Of a DNA stretch of 64,000 bases, positions 25,469 through 34,671 are shown piece after piece. The notes beneath the pieces were generated by a model, which had not been told where the DNA came from, made no database searches, and was given only the letters and a program-made list of their open reading frames with translations. Each line of letters opens with the position of its first letter. Within the stretch, counting starts at the first letter, position 1. The translations under genes were made by a program, and so were the position numbers. Origin of the DNA: Tateyamaria sp. ANG-S1 (lineage in GTDB: Bacteria > Pseudomonadota > Alphaproteobacteria > Rhodobacterales > Rhodobacteraceae); NCBI RefSeq assembly GCF_000814025.1, contig NZ_JWLL01000008.1, positions 1-64,000 of the forward strand, written 5' to 3'.

Positions 25469-27256
25469 ATGCGTTTCACGACACGACCGGAACTTTGCGG
25501 CACATTTGGCATGGTCGCATCGACCCACTGGATTGCCTCTGCCGTAGGGATGAAGCTGCTCGAAGCGGGCGGCAGCGCCTTTGATGCCGCCGCCGGTATG
25601 GGCTTCACCCTGAACGTCGTCGAACCGCATCTGAACGGGCCTTTGGGCGATATGCCCGCCATCATCCGAGTTGCAGGAGAGGATCCAACCGTGGTGTGCG
25701 GTCAAGGCATCGCCCCGGCAGGCGCAACCATCGAACACTACCGACAGCAAGGGCTCGACATGGTCCCCGGCGCAGGGCTGCTTGCCACAGTTGTACCCGG
25801 CGCGTTCGACGCCTGGATGCTGATGTTGCGCGATCACGGGCGGCTCACCTTGCGGCAGGTGATGGAGCCCGCCATTCACTATGCGCGCCATGGTCACCCA
25901 CTCTTGCCCCGCGTCGCGGCAACCATCGCCGGACAGGCCGATTTCTTTGCGTCTGAATGGCCGACATCCGCAGCCGTTTGGGCCCCGAATGGCCGCGCCC
26001 CACAGCCGGGATCGTTGTTCCGCAATCCGGACCTCGCCGCATTCTGGGATCGCCTGGTAACCGAGGCAGAGGCTGAATCGGGCCGCATCGCCCAGATTGA
26101 CGCCGCCCGCCGCATCTTTGCCGAAGGGTTTGTGGCAGAGACAATCGACCGATTTGTCGCAAAGGCCGAGCTGATGGATGGCCTCGGCGCCCGCCGCCTT
26201 GGCGTGTTGACGGGGCAAGACATGGCCGATTGGCGCGCACGCTATGAGCCGACGGTTTCCGTGTCCCACCACGGCTGGCAGGTGCACAAATGCGGTGCAT
26301 GGAGCCAGGGGCCGGTGCTGCTGCAATGCCTGCAAATGCTGCGAAACGACCCGCTGGCCGATCTGGACCCGCTTGGTGGCGACTTCGTACATCTGACGAC
26401 CGAAGCGCTGAAACGCGCCTTCGCTGATCGCGATACATATTACGGGGACCCGCTGCACGCGGATATCCCCTTGAACACGCTGTTGTCTGATGACCACGCG
26501 GCGGCACATCGCGCGGACATCTCTGACCTGGCAACTACGGATGACCGTCCGGGCCGTATCCCCGGCTTTGACGCGCAGATCGATGCCTATCACCAACGGA
26601 TCGCACGCGGTGCGGCAACCACAGCAGGTGTGGGCGGGGGCGAGCCGACCATGGCGCATCTGTCGAACCGCCGTGGCGACACGGTGCATATCGATGTGAC
26701 GGATCGCTGGGGCAACGTGGTATCGGCCACACCGTCGGGCGGGTGGTTGCAATCGAACCCGGTGGTGCCGGGCCTTGGCGTGCCCCTGAACACGCGCGCG
26801 CAGATGTTCTGGTTGGATGAAGGGCTGCCAACCTCCCTCGCCCCGGGCCGCCGCCCGCGTACAACCCTGTCTCCGTCGCTCGCCATACATGAGGATGGCC
26901 GTGCGTTCGCCTTCGGCACGCCCGGTGGCGACCAGCAAGACCAATGGCAATTGGCGTTCTTCCTGCGCCACGTGCATCACGGTCTGAATCTGCAGGAAGC
27001 CATCGACGCGCCGCTGTTCCATACAGGCCACCTGCAATCGAGCTTCTACCCAAGGGACCTGCGCCGGGCGCATCTCATGGCCGAACCGCACTTTCCGGAA
27101 GCCACGTTGGATGCGCTGCGCGACAAGGGCCACGCGGTCGAGGTTGCAGAACCTTGGACCGTCGGGCGGCTCAGCGCGGCGCAACATCAGCCGGGCGGGC
27201 TGATGAAAGCGGCTGCCACGCCGCGCTTGATGCAGGCCTATGCCATCGGCAGATGA
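25469..27256 (+). CDS. Gamma-glutamyltransferase family protein
   Basis: 595 residues. An Ntn-hydrolase precursor that would cleave itself before a Thr nucleophile; the expected site is GDTVHIDVTDRWGNVVSATP at about residues 405-424. Upstream landmarks NVVEPHLNGPLGD and HYARHGHPLLPRV and the later GRRPRTTLSPSLA are typical. It is of the long bacterial GGT-like type; no clear signal peptide is seen, so location is uncertain. Substrate could be glutathione or another gamma-glutamyl or acyl compound. It converges on phnM. Confidence 0.87.
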   Translation: MRFTTRPELCGTFGMVASTHWIASAVGMKLLEAGGSAFDAAAGMGFTLNVVEPHLNGPLGDMPAIIRVAGEDPTVVCGQGIAPAGATIEHYRQQGLDMVPGAGLLATVVPGAFDAWMLMLRDHGRLTLRQVMEPAIHYARHGHPLLPRVAATIAGQADFFASEWPTSAAVWAPNGRAPQPGSLFRNPDLAAFWDRLVTEAEAESGRIAQIDAARRIFAEGFVAETIDRFVAKAELMDGLGARRLGVLTGQDMADWRARYEPTVSVSHHGWQVHKCGAWSQGPVLLQCLQMLRNDPLADLDPLGGDFVHLTTEALKRAFADRDTYYGDPLHADIPLNTLLSDDHAAAHRADISDLATTDDRPGRIPGFDAQIDAYHQRIARGAATTAGVGGGEPTMAHLSNRRGDTVHIDVTDRWGNVVSATPSGGWLQSNPVVPGLGVPLNTRAQMFWLDEGLPTSLAPGRRPRTTLSPSLAIHEDGRAFAFGTPGGDQQDQWQLAFFLRHVHHGLNLQEAIDAPLFHTGHLQSSFYPRDLRRAHLMAEPHFPEATLDALRDKGHAVEVAEPWTVGRLSAAQHQPGGLMKAAATPRLMQAYAIGR

Positions 27257-27289
27257 GGATGCCGCGCCTTCGCGTCCATGTCCTGTTGG

Positions 27290-28432
27290 TTAGGCCACCT
27301 GCCGACCCTGGCTGAACACCTCGCGGGCCACGGCAGTCTCGTTCGTATAGGCAAAGCGCACCAGATCGGCCCGCTGACCGATTTCGACCGTGCCTCGGTC
27401 GGTCAAACCCACCGAGCGTGCGGGCGTGCTCGTGACTGTTGCAAGTCCGCGCGCCATGTCGCCCCACATCTCGCCAAGCTGCGCCGCCGACAAGAGCAAG
27501 GCGGCAGGCACGTAGTCTGATGACAGGATGTCCAGCAGATCCCGCTCGGCCAGATCCCGCGCCGCGACATTGCCCGAATGCGACCCACCCCGAACGAGGT
27601 TGGGCGCGCCCATGATGATGGCGATCTCGTTCGCACGGCAGGCCTCTGCCGCCTCGACCGTGGTCGGGAACTCTGCAACAGCAACGCCATGGTCTGCTGA
27701 GACACCAACTTGTTCGGTCGTGGTGTCATCGTGGCTCGCCAGAACGGCCCCCAACCGCCGTGCCTCTTCCACCGCTGCTGCCTCGTGCCGGGCCCCCAGC
27801 CGGTCCTGCAGCCCCTGCAACTTCGCCACATGCTGCGCGAACTCGTTTTCGGTCAGGTTGTTCTTGCCCATCACATAGGCCTTCATCTTCTCGATGTCGC
27901 GGAACTGGCGCTGACCCGGCGTGTGGTCCATCAGGCTGACGATGCCCACGCGATCATCGGCGGTGAACTCGGCCAACTCCTCCGTCAGGGTTTCCGAACA
28001 GATCTCTGCCCGCAGGTGCAAGAAATGGCTGATCTTCAGCAACTCTTGGGCACGCAGCGCTAGCATCTCGGTCGATAGCTCCCGCGCGTACTTTGTGTAG
28101 CGCGCGCGCCCCGAGGGGATCGACCCAACGCGCATCGCGTCGAACACGGTGGTGATCCCGGTGCCCGCCAATTCCCGATCATGGGCAAGGATTGCGGGTC
28201 CGTGCGGCCAGGGCACATTGGGCCTGGGCGAGATATGGCGTTCAAGGTTGTCAGTGTGCAACTCGATCAGACCGGGGGCAAGGTAGTCGCCCTCACAATC
28301 CAGACCGCCCGTTGGCACAGCCGCCCCTGTCCCGATCTCGGCAATCACACCGTCGCGCAGCACCACATGGCCGGTGAACACCTCATCCGGTAGAACAAGC
28401 CGGGCGTTGGCGAGGATCGTGTCTTGTGTCAT
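27290..28432 (-). CDS. phnM: Ribose-1-methylphosphonate 5-triphosphate diphosphatase, copy 1
   Basis: 380 residues. This amidohydrolase removes diphosphate from the triphosphate made by PhnGHIL, giving the PhnJ substrate. Metal-site motif LAPGLIELHTDNLERH near residues 50-65, then GIVSLMDHTPGQRQF, LASHDDTTTE, NLVRGGSHSGNVAA and LTDRGTVEIGQRADLV, all PhnM-like. It lies apart from the main phn operon, divergent from the DUF1045 gene with only 34 bases between. A second phnM is at 35473. Confidence 0.92.
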   Translation of the reverse strand: MTQDTILANARLVLPDEVFTGHVVLRDGVIAEIGTGAAVPTGGLDCEGDYLAPGLIELHTDNLERHISPRPNVPWPHGPAILAHDRELAGTGITTVFDAMRVGSIPSGRARYTKYARELSTEMLALRAQELLKISHFLHLRAEICSETLTEELAEFTADDRVGIVSLMDHTPGQRQFRDIEKMKAYVMGKNNLTENEFAQHVAKLQGLQDRLGARHEAAAVEEARRLGAVLASHDDTTTEQVGVSADHGVAVAEFPTTVEAAEACRANEIAIIMGAPNLVRGGSHSGNVAARDLAERDLLDILSSDYVPAALLLSAAQLGEMWGDMARGLATVTSTPARSVGLTDRGTVEIGQRADLVRFAYTNETAVAREVFSQGRQVA

Positions 28433-28466
28433 GTGGCTGTCATCTCACAATGGAATTGGGGTGAAT

Positions 28467-29147
28467 ATGTTCAAACGCTATGCCGTCTACTACACACCCG
28501 AACCCGGAACACCGCTTGCAGACTTCGGTGCCGCATGGCTGGGCTGGGACAGTGCGAATGGGCGTGCGTGCCAGCAGCCCGACATAGCCGGGCTCGACGT
28601 GGCGGCCCTGACTGACACACCGCGCAAATACGGCTTTCACGGCACTATCAAGCCGCCCTTCAGGCTGGCGGACGGGCACACAGCCGAAGGCTTGCAAGAG
28701 GCACTGGCCGCCTTCTGCACAAGGTCCGCGCCAGTCACCCTTGAAGGGCTGCAGCTTACCCGCCTGGGTCGCTTTCTTGCGCTCGTGCCGCAGGGGGATG
28801 CAAGCAGCCTCGCGCAGCTTGCCGCCCGCGCGGTGCAAGAGCTTGACCCGTTTCGCGCCCCGCTGACTGAGGCGGACCTGACCAAACGCAGGGCTGCGCG
28901 CCTGACGCCCGCGCAGGACGCGCATCTGGTCCGCTGGGGGTATCCTTATGTGCTCGATCAATTCCGGTTCCACCTCACGCTCAGCGGCAAGCTGGACACT
29001 CCCACCATTGAGCGCGCCGAAGCCGCGCTTGCCCTGATGCCGTCGCAACTCGACCTCGCGCCCTACCGGCTGACCGGCCTGACCCTGCTGGGTGAGGATG
29101 ATGCAGGCATGTTTCACCAGATCCACCGCTACGCCCTCACCGGATAA
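28467..29147 (+). CDS. DUF1045 phosphonate-locus protein (2H phosphoesterase type)
   Basis: 226 residues from the ATG at 28467 (frame open further up, but MFKRYAVYYTPEPGTPL is the family start). Two H-x-T motifs, YGFHGTIKPPF and FRFHLTLSGK, are the paired catalytic motifs of the 2H phosphoesterase fold. Members are known from phn operons, where they are labelled putative phosphonate-metabolism proteins. A role in cyclic ribose phosphate processing is plausible but is inference. Its 3' end overlaps that of phnN by 19 bases on the opposite strand. Confidence 0.85.
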   Translation: MFKRYAVYYTPEPGTPLADFGAAWLGWDSANGRACQQPDIAGLDVAALTDTPRKYGFHGTIKPPFRLADGHTAEGLQEALAAFCTRSAPVTLEGLQLTRLGRFLALVPQGDASSLAQLAARAVQELDPFRAPLTEADLTKRRAARLTPAQDAHLVRWGYPYVLDQFRFHLTLSGKLDTPTIERAEAALALMPSQLDLAPYRLTGLTLLGEDDAGMFHQIHRYALTG

Positions 29148-29671
29148 AGCGCCCCGAGGGCCGCGCGCACGGTGCCTTTTAATTCGCCAGAGTTGTCGAT
29201 GACCGTTGCCTGCGTCCCATCCGGCAGATCGGTACCGGCGCGCGACAGGCGTTTTGCAATATCATCTGCCGTCTCGCGCCCCCGCGCGCCTAGGCGTTCA
29301 GCCAGCGTTTCGGCATCAGCCATCAGCGCAATGACCCGCAATCCCGGAAACCGCGCGCGCGCCTGCCCGAGCACACCGCGCGACAGATTCGCCAGCATGT
29401 CCCGACCGCTGCCAAGCGCTGCATCAACCGAAACCGGAATGCCGTAATGTAACCCATGCGCGGCCCACGACAGCGCAAAGGCGCCCTCCCGCGCCATCGC
29501 CTGAAAGACCGGAACCGTCACACCGTCAAATACCTCGCCCCCTGCACCAGTGGGCCGCGTGATCACGCGGCGGACCAGGCCCAGACGCGGCTCAGCCTCG
29601 GCCATGGCCTCCATCACCGTGTCCTTGCCCACGCCCGAGGGGCCGACAACAGCGATCAGGCGCCCACTCAC
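29129..29671 (-). CDS. phnN: Ribose 1,5-bisphosphate phosphokinase
   Basis: 180 residues. It phosphorylates ribose 1,5-bisphosphate to PRPP, returning the ribose of the C-P lyase pathway to nucleotide metabolism. Walker [10 protein letters not shown] at residues 10-18; guanylate-kinase-like layout with RRVITRPT and AHGLHYGIP. It is the last gene of the phnG-to-phnN operon and overlaps phnL by four bases. Confidence 0.92.
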   Translation of the reverse strand: MSGRLIAVVGPSGVGKDTVMEAMAEAEPRLGLVRRVITRPTGAGGEVFDGVTVPVFQAMAREGAFALSWAAHGLHYGIPVSVDAALGSGRDMLANLSRGVLGQARARFPGLRVIALMADAETLAERLGARGRETADDIAKRLSRAGTDLPDGTQATVIDNSGELKGTVRAALGALYPVRA

Positions 29672-30351
29672 GCTGCCCGCTCCGGTGTGAAGTGGCTGAC
29701 ATCCACCTCCCGATCGCAGACCTGCGCACGCGCCGCCTCGTCATGGAAGATGCCAGCGATGGACGCTCCCCGCGCCTTGGCCGCTTCGATCAGTTCCAGC
29801 ACGACGGCCCGGTTCGTGGCATCCAGACTCGCCGTCGGCTCATCCAGCAGAAGCGCCGGATAGTCATGGGCAAAGCCGCGCGCGATGTTCACCCGCTGCT
29901 GCTCACCGCCCGAAAAGGTCGTCGGGCTTAGCGACCACAAGCGCTCCGGAATGTTGAGCATCGCCAGCAAGTCCCGCGCCCGCGCCTCGGCCCGCGCGGC
30001 ATCAACGCCAACGGCACGCAAAGGCTCCGCCACAACTTCCAGTGTCGGCACACGCGGCACCACGCGCAGGAATTGGCTGACATAACCCAGCGTCTCGCGC
30101 CGCAACCGCAAGAGGTCCCGCGGCGGGGCCGTTGCCACATCGACATCCCCCACCATGATCCGCCCGGCCTGCGCGGTGTAGTTGCCGTAGATCATGCGCA
30201 TCAGCGTCGACTTGCCCGCCCCCGACGCCCCAACAAGGGCGACACACTCGCCCGGCGCCACAGCCAGCGCAGCCCTCTGCATCACGGGGATCACCGCACT
30301 GCCCTGATTGTGCAGAACAAAGGATTTCGCAACTCCACTGACGTCAATCAT
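29668..30351 (-). CDS. phnL: C-P lyase complex ATP-binding protein PhnL
   Basis: 227 residues. ABC-type ATPase with Walker [10 protein letters not shown], signature [15 protein letters not shown] and Walker [13 protein letters not shown]. In the pathway PhnL works with PhnGHI in forming the ribose-1-phosphonate triphosphate; it is not a transporter despite its fold. It lies 56 bases after phnK, with a GC-rich inverted repeat in the gap, and overlaps phnN. Confidence 0.93.
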   Translation of the reverse strand: MIDVSGVAKSFVLHNQGSAVIPVMQRAALAVAPGECVALVGASGAGKSTLMRMIYGNYTAQAGRIMVGDVDVATAPPRDLLRLRRETLGYVSQFLRVVPRVPTLEVVAEPLRAVGVDAARAEARARDLLAMLNIPERLWSLSPTTFSGGEQQRVNIARGFAHDYPALLLDEPTASLDATNRAVVLELIEAAKARGASIAGIFHDEAARAQVCDREVDVSHFTPERAA

Positions 30352-30407
30352 GCCCAGATCTTCTTCTGACTAAAAATACGACGGGGTCCGGGGCAGAGCC
30401 CCGGGTC

Positions 30408-31178
30408 TCACACCTGCAACACACTCGACACCAACAACTGAGAATAAGCGTGCTGCGGATCATCCAGCACCTGATCGGTCAGGCCTGTTTCAACCACATG
30501 CCCGTCCTTCATCACCATCAACCGATCTGCCAGTAACCGGACGACGGCCAGATCGTGGGTCACGATGATCGCACTCAGTCCCATCTCCCGTACCAACCCG
30601 CGCAACAGATCCAGCAGCCGCGCCTGCACCGATACATCGAGCCCGCCGGTCGGCTCATCCATGAACACAAGCCGCGGCCCGGTCACGAGGTTGCGCGCGA
30701 TCTGCAACCGCTGCTGCATCCCGCCGGAAAACTGCCGGGGCCGGTCGTCAATGCGGTCTTCCGCAATCTCGACCCGGCCCAGCCAGTCAATGGCCTGTCC
30801 TCGAATGTCGCCGTAGTGCCGCGCGCCCACGGCCATCAACCGCTCACCCACATTGCCGCCCGCGCTCACATTCATGCGGAGCCCGTCGCGGGCATGCTGG
30901 TGGACAAAGGCCCAGTCGGTCCGCCCCAGCATCCGCCGCTCCGGCTCGCTCATGGTGACGGTGTCGCGCATGCCGTCGGCACGGGTGTTGAACATCACCC
31001 GGCCCGTGTCGGGGGGCAAATGCCCCGCCAGACAGTTCAGCAAGGTGGACTTGCCCGACCCGCTTTCACCCACGATGCCCATCACCTCACCGGGATAAAG
31101 GTCAAAGCTCACATCGGCACAGCCGATCCGCTGCCCGTAGAACTTCGACAGCCCCTCGACCTGCAAAAGCGGGGTCAT
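30408..31178 (-). CDS. phnK: C-P lyase complex ATP-binding protein PhnK
   Basis: 256 residues from the ATG at 31178, which overlaps the end of the NIPSNAP gene (ATGA). Walker A GESGSGKST, signature FSGGMQQRLQIARNL, Walker B LVFMDEPTGGLD. It resembles oligopeptide-type ABC ATPases, as PhnK does, and binds the PhnGHIJ core complex. The in-frame extension to 31289 runs through the NIPSNAP gene and was rejected. Confidence 0.93.
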   Translation of the reverse strand: MTPLLQVEGLSKFYGQRIGCADVSFDLYPGEVMGIVGESGSGKSTLLNCLAGHLPPDTGRVMFNTRADGMRDTVTMSEPERRMLGRTDWAFVHQHARDGLRMNVSAGGNVGERLMAVGARHYGDIRGQAIDWLGRVEIAEDRIDDRPRQFSGGMQQRLQIARNLVTGPRLVFMDEPTGGLDVSVQARLLDLLRGLVREMGLSAIIVTHDLAVVRLLADRLMVMKDGHVVETGLTDQVLDDPQHAYSQLLVSSVLQV

Positions 31179-31513
31179 GGGGCATCTCCGATTGCGGCAC
31201 TGAAGTCGGTCGGGATGAGCACCATCTCCTCGATCCCCAACACGAAATCCCCATACTGAGCCGAGGTCTCGGCCTTGATCCGCTTCCACTCTTCATCGGC
31301 CATGAAGGCTGCCCATTTGTCGCCCATCTCGGCCTCGTCTTCCCACGCCAGCAGATAGACAAAGCGCACGCGCCGCTCACGCTCATCCGTCCACATGGCC
31401 TGAATGCGAAACCCATGGTCAGCCATCAGGCGGGCGGCATGATCTCGAAAGCGATCCAGAAACGGGCCCCGGTTTCCCGGCGGGACCTCGTATATGCGCA
31501 GCTGGTTGATCAT
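31175..31513 (-). CDS. NIPSNAP family protein inside the phn operon
   Basis: 112 residues from the ATG at 31513, overlapping the phnJ stop (ATGA), and ending in overlap with phnK. The sequence MINQLRIYEVPPGNRGPFL, then a helix with HGFRIQAMW and FVYLLAWEDEAEM, matches the dimeric alpha-beta-barrel NIPSNAP fold. These small proteins have no general known reaction. Its tight coupling on both sides means it is made in step with the C-P lyase subunits, which suggests a helper or tailoring role. This is inference. Confidence 0.85.
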   Translation of the reverse strand: MINQLRIYEVPPGNRGPFLDRFRDHAARLMADHGFRIQAMWTDERERRVRFVYLLAWEDEAEMGDKWAAFMADEEWKRIKAETSAQYGDFVLGIEEMVLIPTDFSAAIGDAP

Positions 31514-32379
31514 GCTGCGTCCTCCTTGAATGGGGTTCCTTGCGCACCGACATGCCCGGCGGCTCGGCGGGACCGGCAGTAATCGGTGTCGGAACACATG
31601 AACATGCGCGTGCCGGCGTCATCCACGATCAGCTCATCCAGATAGCTGTCGGTCGCCCCGCACAGCGCGCAGGCATGCTCGGCCTTCGAAGCTTCGAACG
31701 GATAATCGTCAAAGTCGAGGCTCACGACCCGCGTATAGGGTGGCAGCGCATAAATCCGCTGCTCGCGCCCCGCCCCAAAAAGCTGAATGGCCGCCATGCT
31801 CAGCTTCGGATTGTCGAATTTCGGAATGGGCGAGGGATCCATCACATAACGCCCCTCGACCTCCACCGGATAAGCATAGGAGGTGGCAATCGCCCCATGC
31901 GCGCTGATGTCCTCATAAAGCTTCACATGCATAAGCCCGTATTCCTCAAGCGCATGCATTTTGCGGGTCTCCACCTCCGACGGTTCAAGAAAGCGCAAAG
32001 GCTCCGGAATCGGCACCTGGTAGACGAGGATCTGGTCGTCCGTCAGCGGTTCTTCGGGAATGCGGTGGCGGGTCTGGATGACCGTGGCATCGCCGGTCGC
32101 CTCGGTCGTCTCCACCCCCGCCGTGCGCTCGAAAAAGCGGCGGATGGAGACGGCATTGGTCGTGTCATCCGCCCCTTGATCAATCACCTTGAACACGTCG
32201 CCTGCGGTCATCACAGCCGCCGACACCTGCACCCCACCCGTGCCCCAACCATAGGGCATCGGCATCTCGCGGCTCGCAAAGGGAACCTGATAGCCGGGAA
32301 TGGCGAGCCCCTTCAGGATCGCGCGCCGGATCATCCGCTTGGTCTGTTCGTCCAGATAGGCAAAGTTATAGTCCGTCAT
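31510..32379 (-). CDS. phnJ: C-P lyase PhnJ (radical SAM)
   Basis: 289 residues. Cleaves the C-P bond of ribose-1-phosphonate 5-phosphate using SAM and an iron-sulfur cluster. The special cluster motif is visible: ACALCG, then after 21 residues MCSDTDYC, i.e. C-x2-C-x21-C plus a further Cys. N-terminal GLAIPGYQVPFASREMPMP and GWGTGG carry the conserved glycine region. It lies 67 bases after phnI and overlaps the NIPSNAP gene. Confidence 0.96.
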   Translation of the reverse strand: MTDYNFAYLDEQTKRMIRRAILKGLAIPGYQVPFASREMPMPYGWGTGGVQVSAAVMTAGDVFKVIDQGADDTTNAVSIRRFFERTAGVETTEATGDATVIQTRHRIPEEPLTDDQILVYQVPIPEPLRFLEPSEVETRKMHALEEYGLMHVKLYEDISAHGAIATSYAYPVEVEGRYVMDPSPIPKFDNPKLSMAAIQLFGAGREQRIYALPPYTRVVSLDFDDYPFEASKAEHACALCGATDSYLDELIVDDAGTRMFMCSDTDYCRSRRAAGHVGAQGTPFKEDAA

Positions 32380-32446
32380 CGCACAACGCTCCTTAGGTCT
32401 GTCGGCCCTGCGTCGCGATGATCGCCTGCCAAGGCGTGAAGAGCAC

Positions 32447-33538
32447 TCATTCCGCCGCCTCCTTGTGCGCCCGTCGCCCCATCGCCTCGCGGCGTAGCTT
32501 GCGGATCAGCTCCAGCTCGGACTGGAAATCGACGTAATGCGGCAGCTTGATGTGCTCCAGAAACCCCGTCGCCTGGATGTTGTCCGCATGATACAGCACG
32601 AACTCCTCGTCCTGCGCCGGTGCGCCCACATTGTCCTCGCCCAACTCCTTCCACCGCAGCGCCCGGTCGACCAGCGCCATGGAAATCGCCTTGCGCTCTG
32701 ACATGCCGAACACCAGCCCGTAGCCGCGCGTAAACTGCGGCGGCTCGGTCTTCGACCCCTGAAACTGGTTCACCGTCTCGCATTCGGTCAGCTCGACCTC
32801 GCCCACCTCAATGGCAAACCCAAGCTCGGGAATGTCCATCTCGACCGCGCAGGCACCGATGCGCAACTCGGCCACAAAGGCGTGGTTGCGGGCGTATCCG
32901 CGCTGGGTCGAGTATGCCATCCCAAGGATAAACCCCTCATCCCCCCGCGTCAGCGATTGCAAACGCAGCGGGCGCTCGGCGGGCAATTCCAACGGCTCGC
33001 GGGTCAGGTCCGGCGGCGTCTCCGCCCCCTCCGGTTCCGGCTGGATCAGGTCCTCGCGGTCGAGGAATGACATGATGTGCGGCTTGCTCTCCGGCGTCTC
33101 CGCCCGCTCAGGCGCGCTGGGCGCCTCTCCGTCCGCGGCCAGTTTGAAATCCAAAAGCCGGTGCGTGTAGTCAAAGGTCGGGCCCAGAACCTGCCCACCC
33201 GGCGCGTCCTTGAACGTGGCCGACACGCGGCGGTCGCAGGCCATCTCCTCGGTATCAACCGGTTCCGATCCACCAAACCGGGGCAGGGTGGTACGGTAGG
33301 CCCGGATCAGAAAAATCGCCTCGATCAGATCCCCGCGCGCCTGCTTGATGGCCAGCGCGGCAAGGTCCGGATCGTAAAGCGACCCCTCGGCCATCACCCG
33401 GTTCACGGCCAGCTTCAACTGCCCCTTGATCTGATCCACCGACAGCTCGGCCACATCCTCCGGCCCGCGCCGTTCTTCGGCCAGCCAGGCATGGGCGGCG
33501 TCAATCGCCTTCTCACCGCCTTTTACCGCGACATACAT
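32447..33538 (-). CDS. phnI: C-P lyase complex subunit PhnI
   Basis: 363 residues from the ATG at 33538 (MYVAVKGGEKAIDAAHAWL), overlapping the phnH stop as ATGA. PhnI transfers the ribose moiety of ATP to the phosphonate, releasing adenine, together with PhnG, H and L. Landmarks: SLYDPDLAALAIKQARGDLI, the GMAYSTQRGYARNHAF region and a C-terminal LPHYVDFQSELELIRKLR. Length is normal. Confidence 0.95.
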   Translation of the reverse strand: MYVAVKGGEKAIDAAHAWLAEERRGPEDVAELSVDQIKGQLKLAVNRVMAEGSLYDPDLAALAIKQARGDLIEAIFLIRAYRTTLPRFGGSEPVDTEEMACDRRVSATFKDAPGGQVLGPTFDYTHRLLDFKLAADGEAPSAPERAETPESKPHIMSFLDREDLIQPEPEGAETPPDLTREPLELPAERPLRLQSLTRGDEGFILGMAYSTQRGYARNHAFVAELRIGACAVEMDIPELGFAIEVGEVELTECETVNQFQGSKTEPPQFTRGYGLVFGMSERKAISMALVDRALRWKELGEDNVGAPAQDEEFVLYHADNIQATGFLEHIKLPHYVDFQSELELIRKLRREAMGRRAHKEAAE

Positions 33539-34101
33539 CAGATCACCTTCGTGCTGCGGGGCAGGGCGGCCATCTGCGCTCCGCACGTGAACATGAAATC
33601 CAGCCCCAACGGGAACAGCGCCGCATTGCGCTGGAATACGGCCAAATCCGGCAGGTTGAGCACCGCGCGCTCCTTGATCCCCGGCCCGGTCAGCGTCGCA
33701 CCCTCTGCCCGCAACTCCGACATCTCGACAATCACGGTGGCAGAGCGGTCCGGGTACTCCGGCGTCCCGGTCTGCAGCACAGACAGGTCAATGTCGCCCC
33801 AGCCCCCGACTACGAAATCAGCCGCCTCTGCCGCGACAAGCGGCGCGCCGGTCTGAAACGTGATCCAGTCGCGCACGCCTTTCGTGTCCCAAGCCCCGGC
33901 AAGATGCACACCCGTGTCTGGGTCACAAAGGGTCAGCAAAGCAGTGCCCGCCGCAACCGACAGTGGCGCTGGGGCCACGGCCCCCGCCACCTCGCAAATC
34001 GAACCGGGCCGGGCCATGGCCTGCATGATACCGCGAAAGGCCACGGCGCTTTGCTGTGGCGGGTCCGTAAACCCGCCGGACAGGCTTGCGTGATCCATCA
34101 A
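33538..34101 (-). CDS. phnH: C-P lyase complex subunit PhnH
   Basis: 187 residues. Begins MMDHASLSGGFTDPPQQSA, followed by FRGIMQAMARPGSI, the typical PhnH opening. The second ATG (34098) would also serve as the start. A structural subunit of the PhnGHIJ core. It overlaps phnG upstream and phnI downstream by the ATGA type, showing translational coupling. Confidence 0.93.
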   Translation of the reverse strand: MMDHASLSGGFTDPPQQSAVAFRGIMQAMARPGSICEVAGAVAPAPLSVAAGTALLTLCDPDTGVHLAGAWDTKGVRDWITFQTGAPLVAAEAADFVVGGWGDIDLSVLQTGTPEYPDRSATVIVEMSELRAEGATLTGPGIKERAVLNLPDLAVFQRNAALFPLGLDFMFTCGAQMAALPRSTKVI

Positions 34102-34553
34102 TCCTCTCCCCGCACCATGGTAAAGAAATCAACCTTGGTTGCCGCTGCCTTGGCCGCGCGTGTCGTGCGCCGCGCCTCAGCGGCCTCGCGCAAGGGCGCG
34201 ATGATTGCCACCTCGACCGCAGGCGCGTCGACCGTCTGCATCAGCGCATCCGTCAGCGCCGCCTGTATCGCGTGATCCTTGCCGCGCCCTTGCACATACC
34301 CATGCCCAACCTCGCCCGAACCCAAGCGCACCGAACACCGCGTCACCGTCATCTCACCCAGATTGAACGGCGCACCCACGGCCCCTGCACGCCCACGTAC
34401 CATGACGGCACCAATCTCCGGCGCGCGCAGCAATTCGTGGTCCGGCGCATATCCCGCCTTGGCCCACAGCGCAGCGACATCCGCCGCTTGTGCTTTGGCC
34501 AGCACCGACAGCCACGCTTTGCGGGCTGCATTCGGGTCGCCTGATCCGTCCAT
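34098..34553 (-). CDS. phnG: C-P lyase complex subunit PhnG
   Basis: 151 residues, first gene of the minus-strand C-P lyase operon. AAGGTG lies just upstream of the ATG. Landmarks: PEIGAVMVRGRAGAVGAPF, NLGEMTVTRCSVRL and GHGYVQGRGKDHA. With PhnH, I and J it forms the core complex. A candidate PhnF operator overlaps the probable promoter just upstream. Confidence 0.94.
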   Translation of the reverse strand: MDGSGDPNAARKAWLSVLAKAQAADVAALWAKAGYAPDHELLRAPEIGAVMVRGRAGAVGAPFNLGEMTVTRCSVRLGSGEVGHGYVQGRGKDHAIQAALTDALMQTVDAPAVEVAIIAPLREAAEARRTTRAAKAAATKVDFFTMVRGED

Positions 34554-34569
34554 CTATACACCTTGCGAA

Positions 34570-34598
34570 GTTGTCGAGATTACTATACAACTAGACAA
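34570..34598. promoter_or_regulatory. Candidate PhnF operator between phnG and phnF
   Basis: GTTGT (34570-34574) and ACAAC (34587-34591) form an inverted repeat, extended by GTC and GACAA further out. CTATACA occurs at 34554-34560 and again at 34583-34589. The AT-rich block sits 17-45 bases from phnG and about 75 from phnF, where a GntR/HutC-type repressor would control both. Pattern seen in sequence; binding is inference. Confidence 0.5.
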
Positions 34599-34671
34599 AT
34601 AATAGGCGAGTCGGCGCATCCCGTCCATCCGCTTGTTGTGAAAGTTTCGTGACACGAACAGGGGGCCGCCC

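Noticed and set aside
25157-27187. A 676-codon open frame on the minus strand opposite the gamma-glutamyltransferase
   Set aside because: Mirror frame of a GC-rich gene; Arg/Gly/Val-rich with no motifs, while the plus strand has clear family features.
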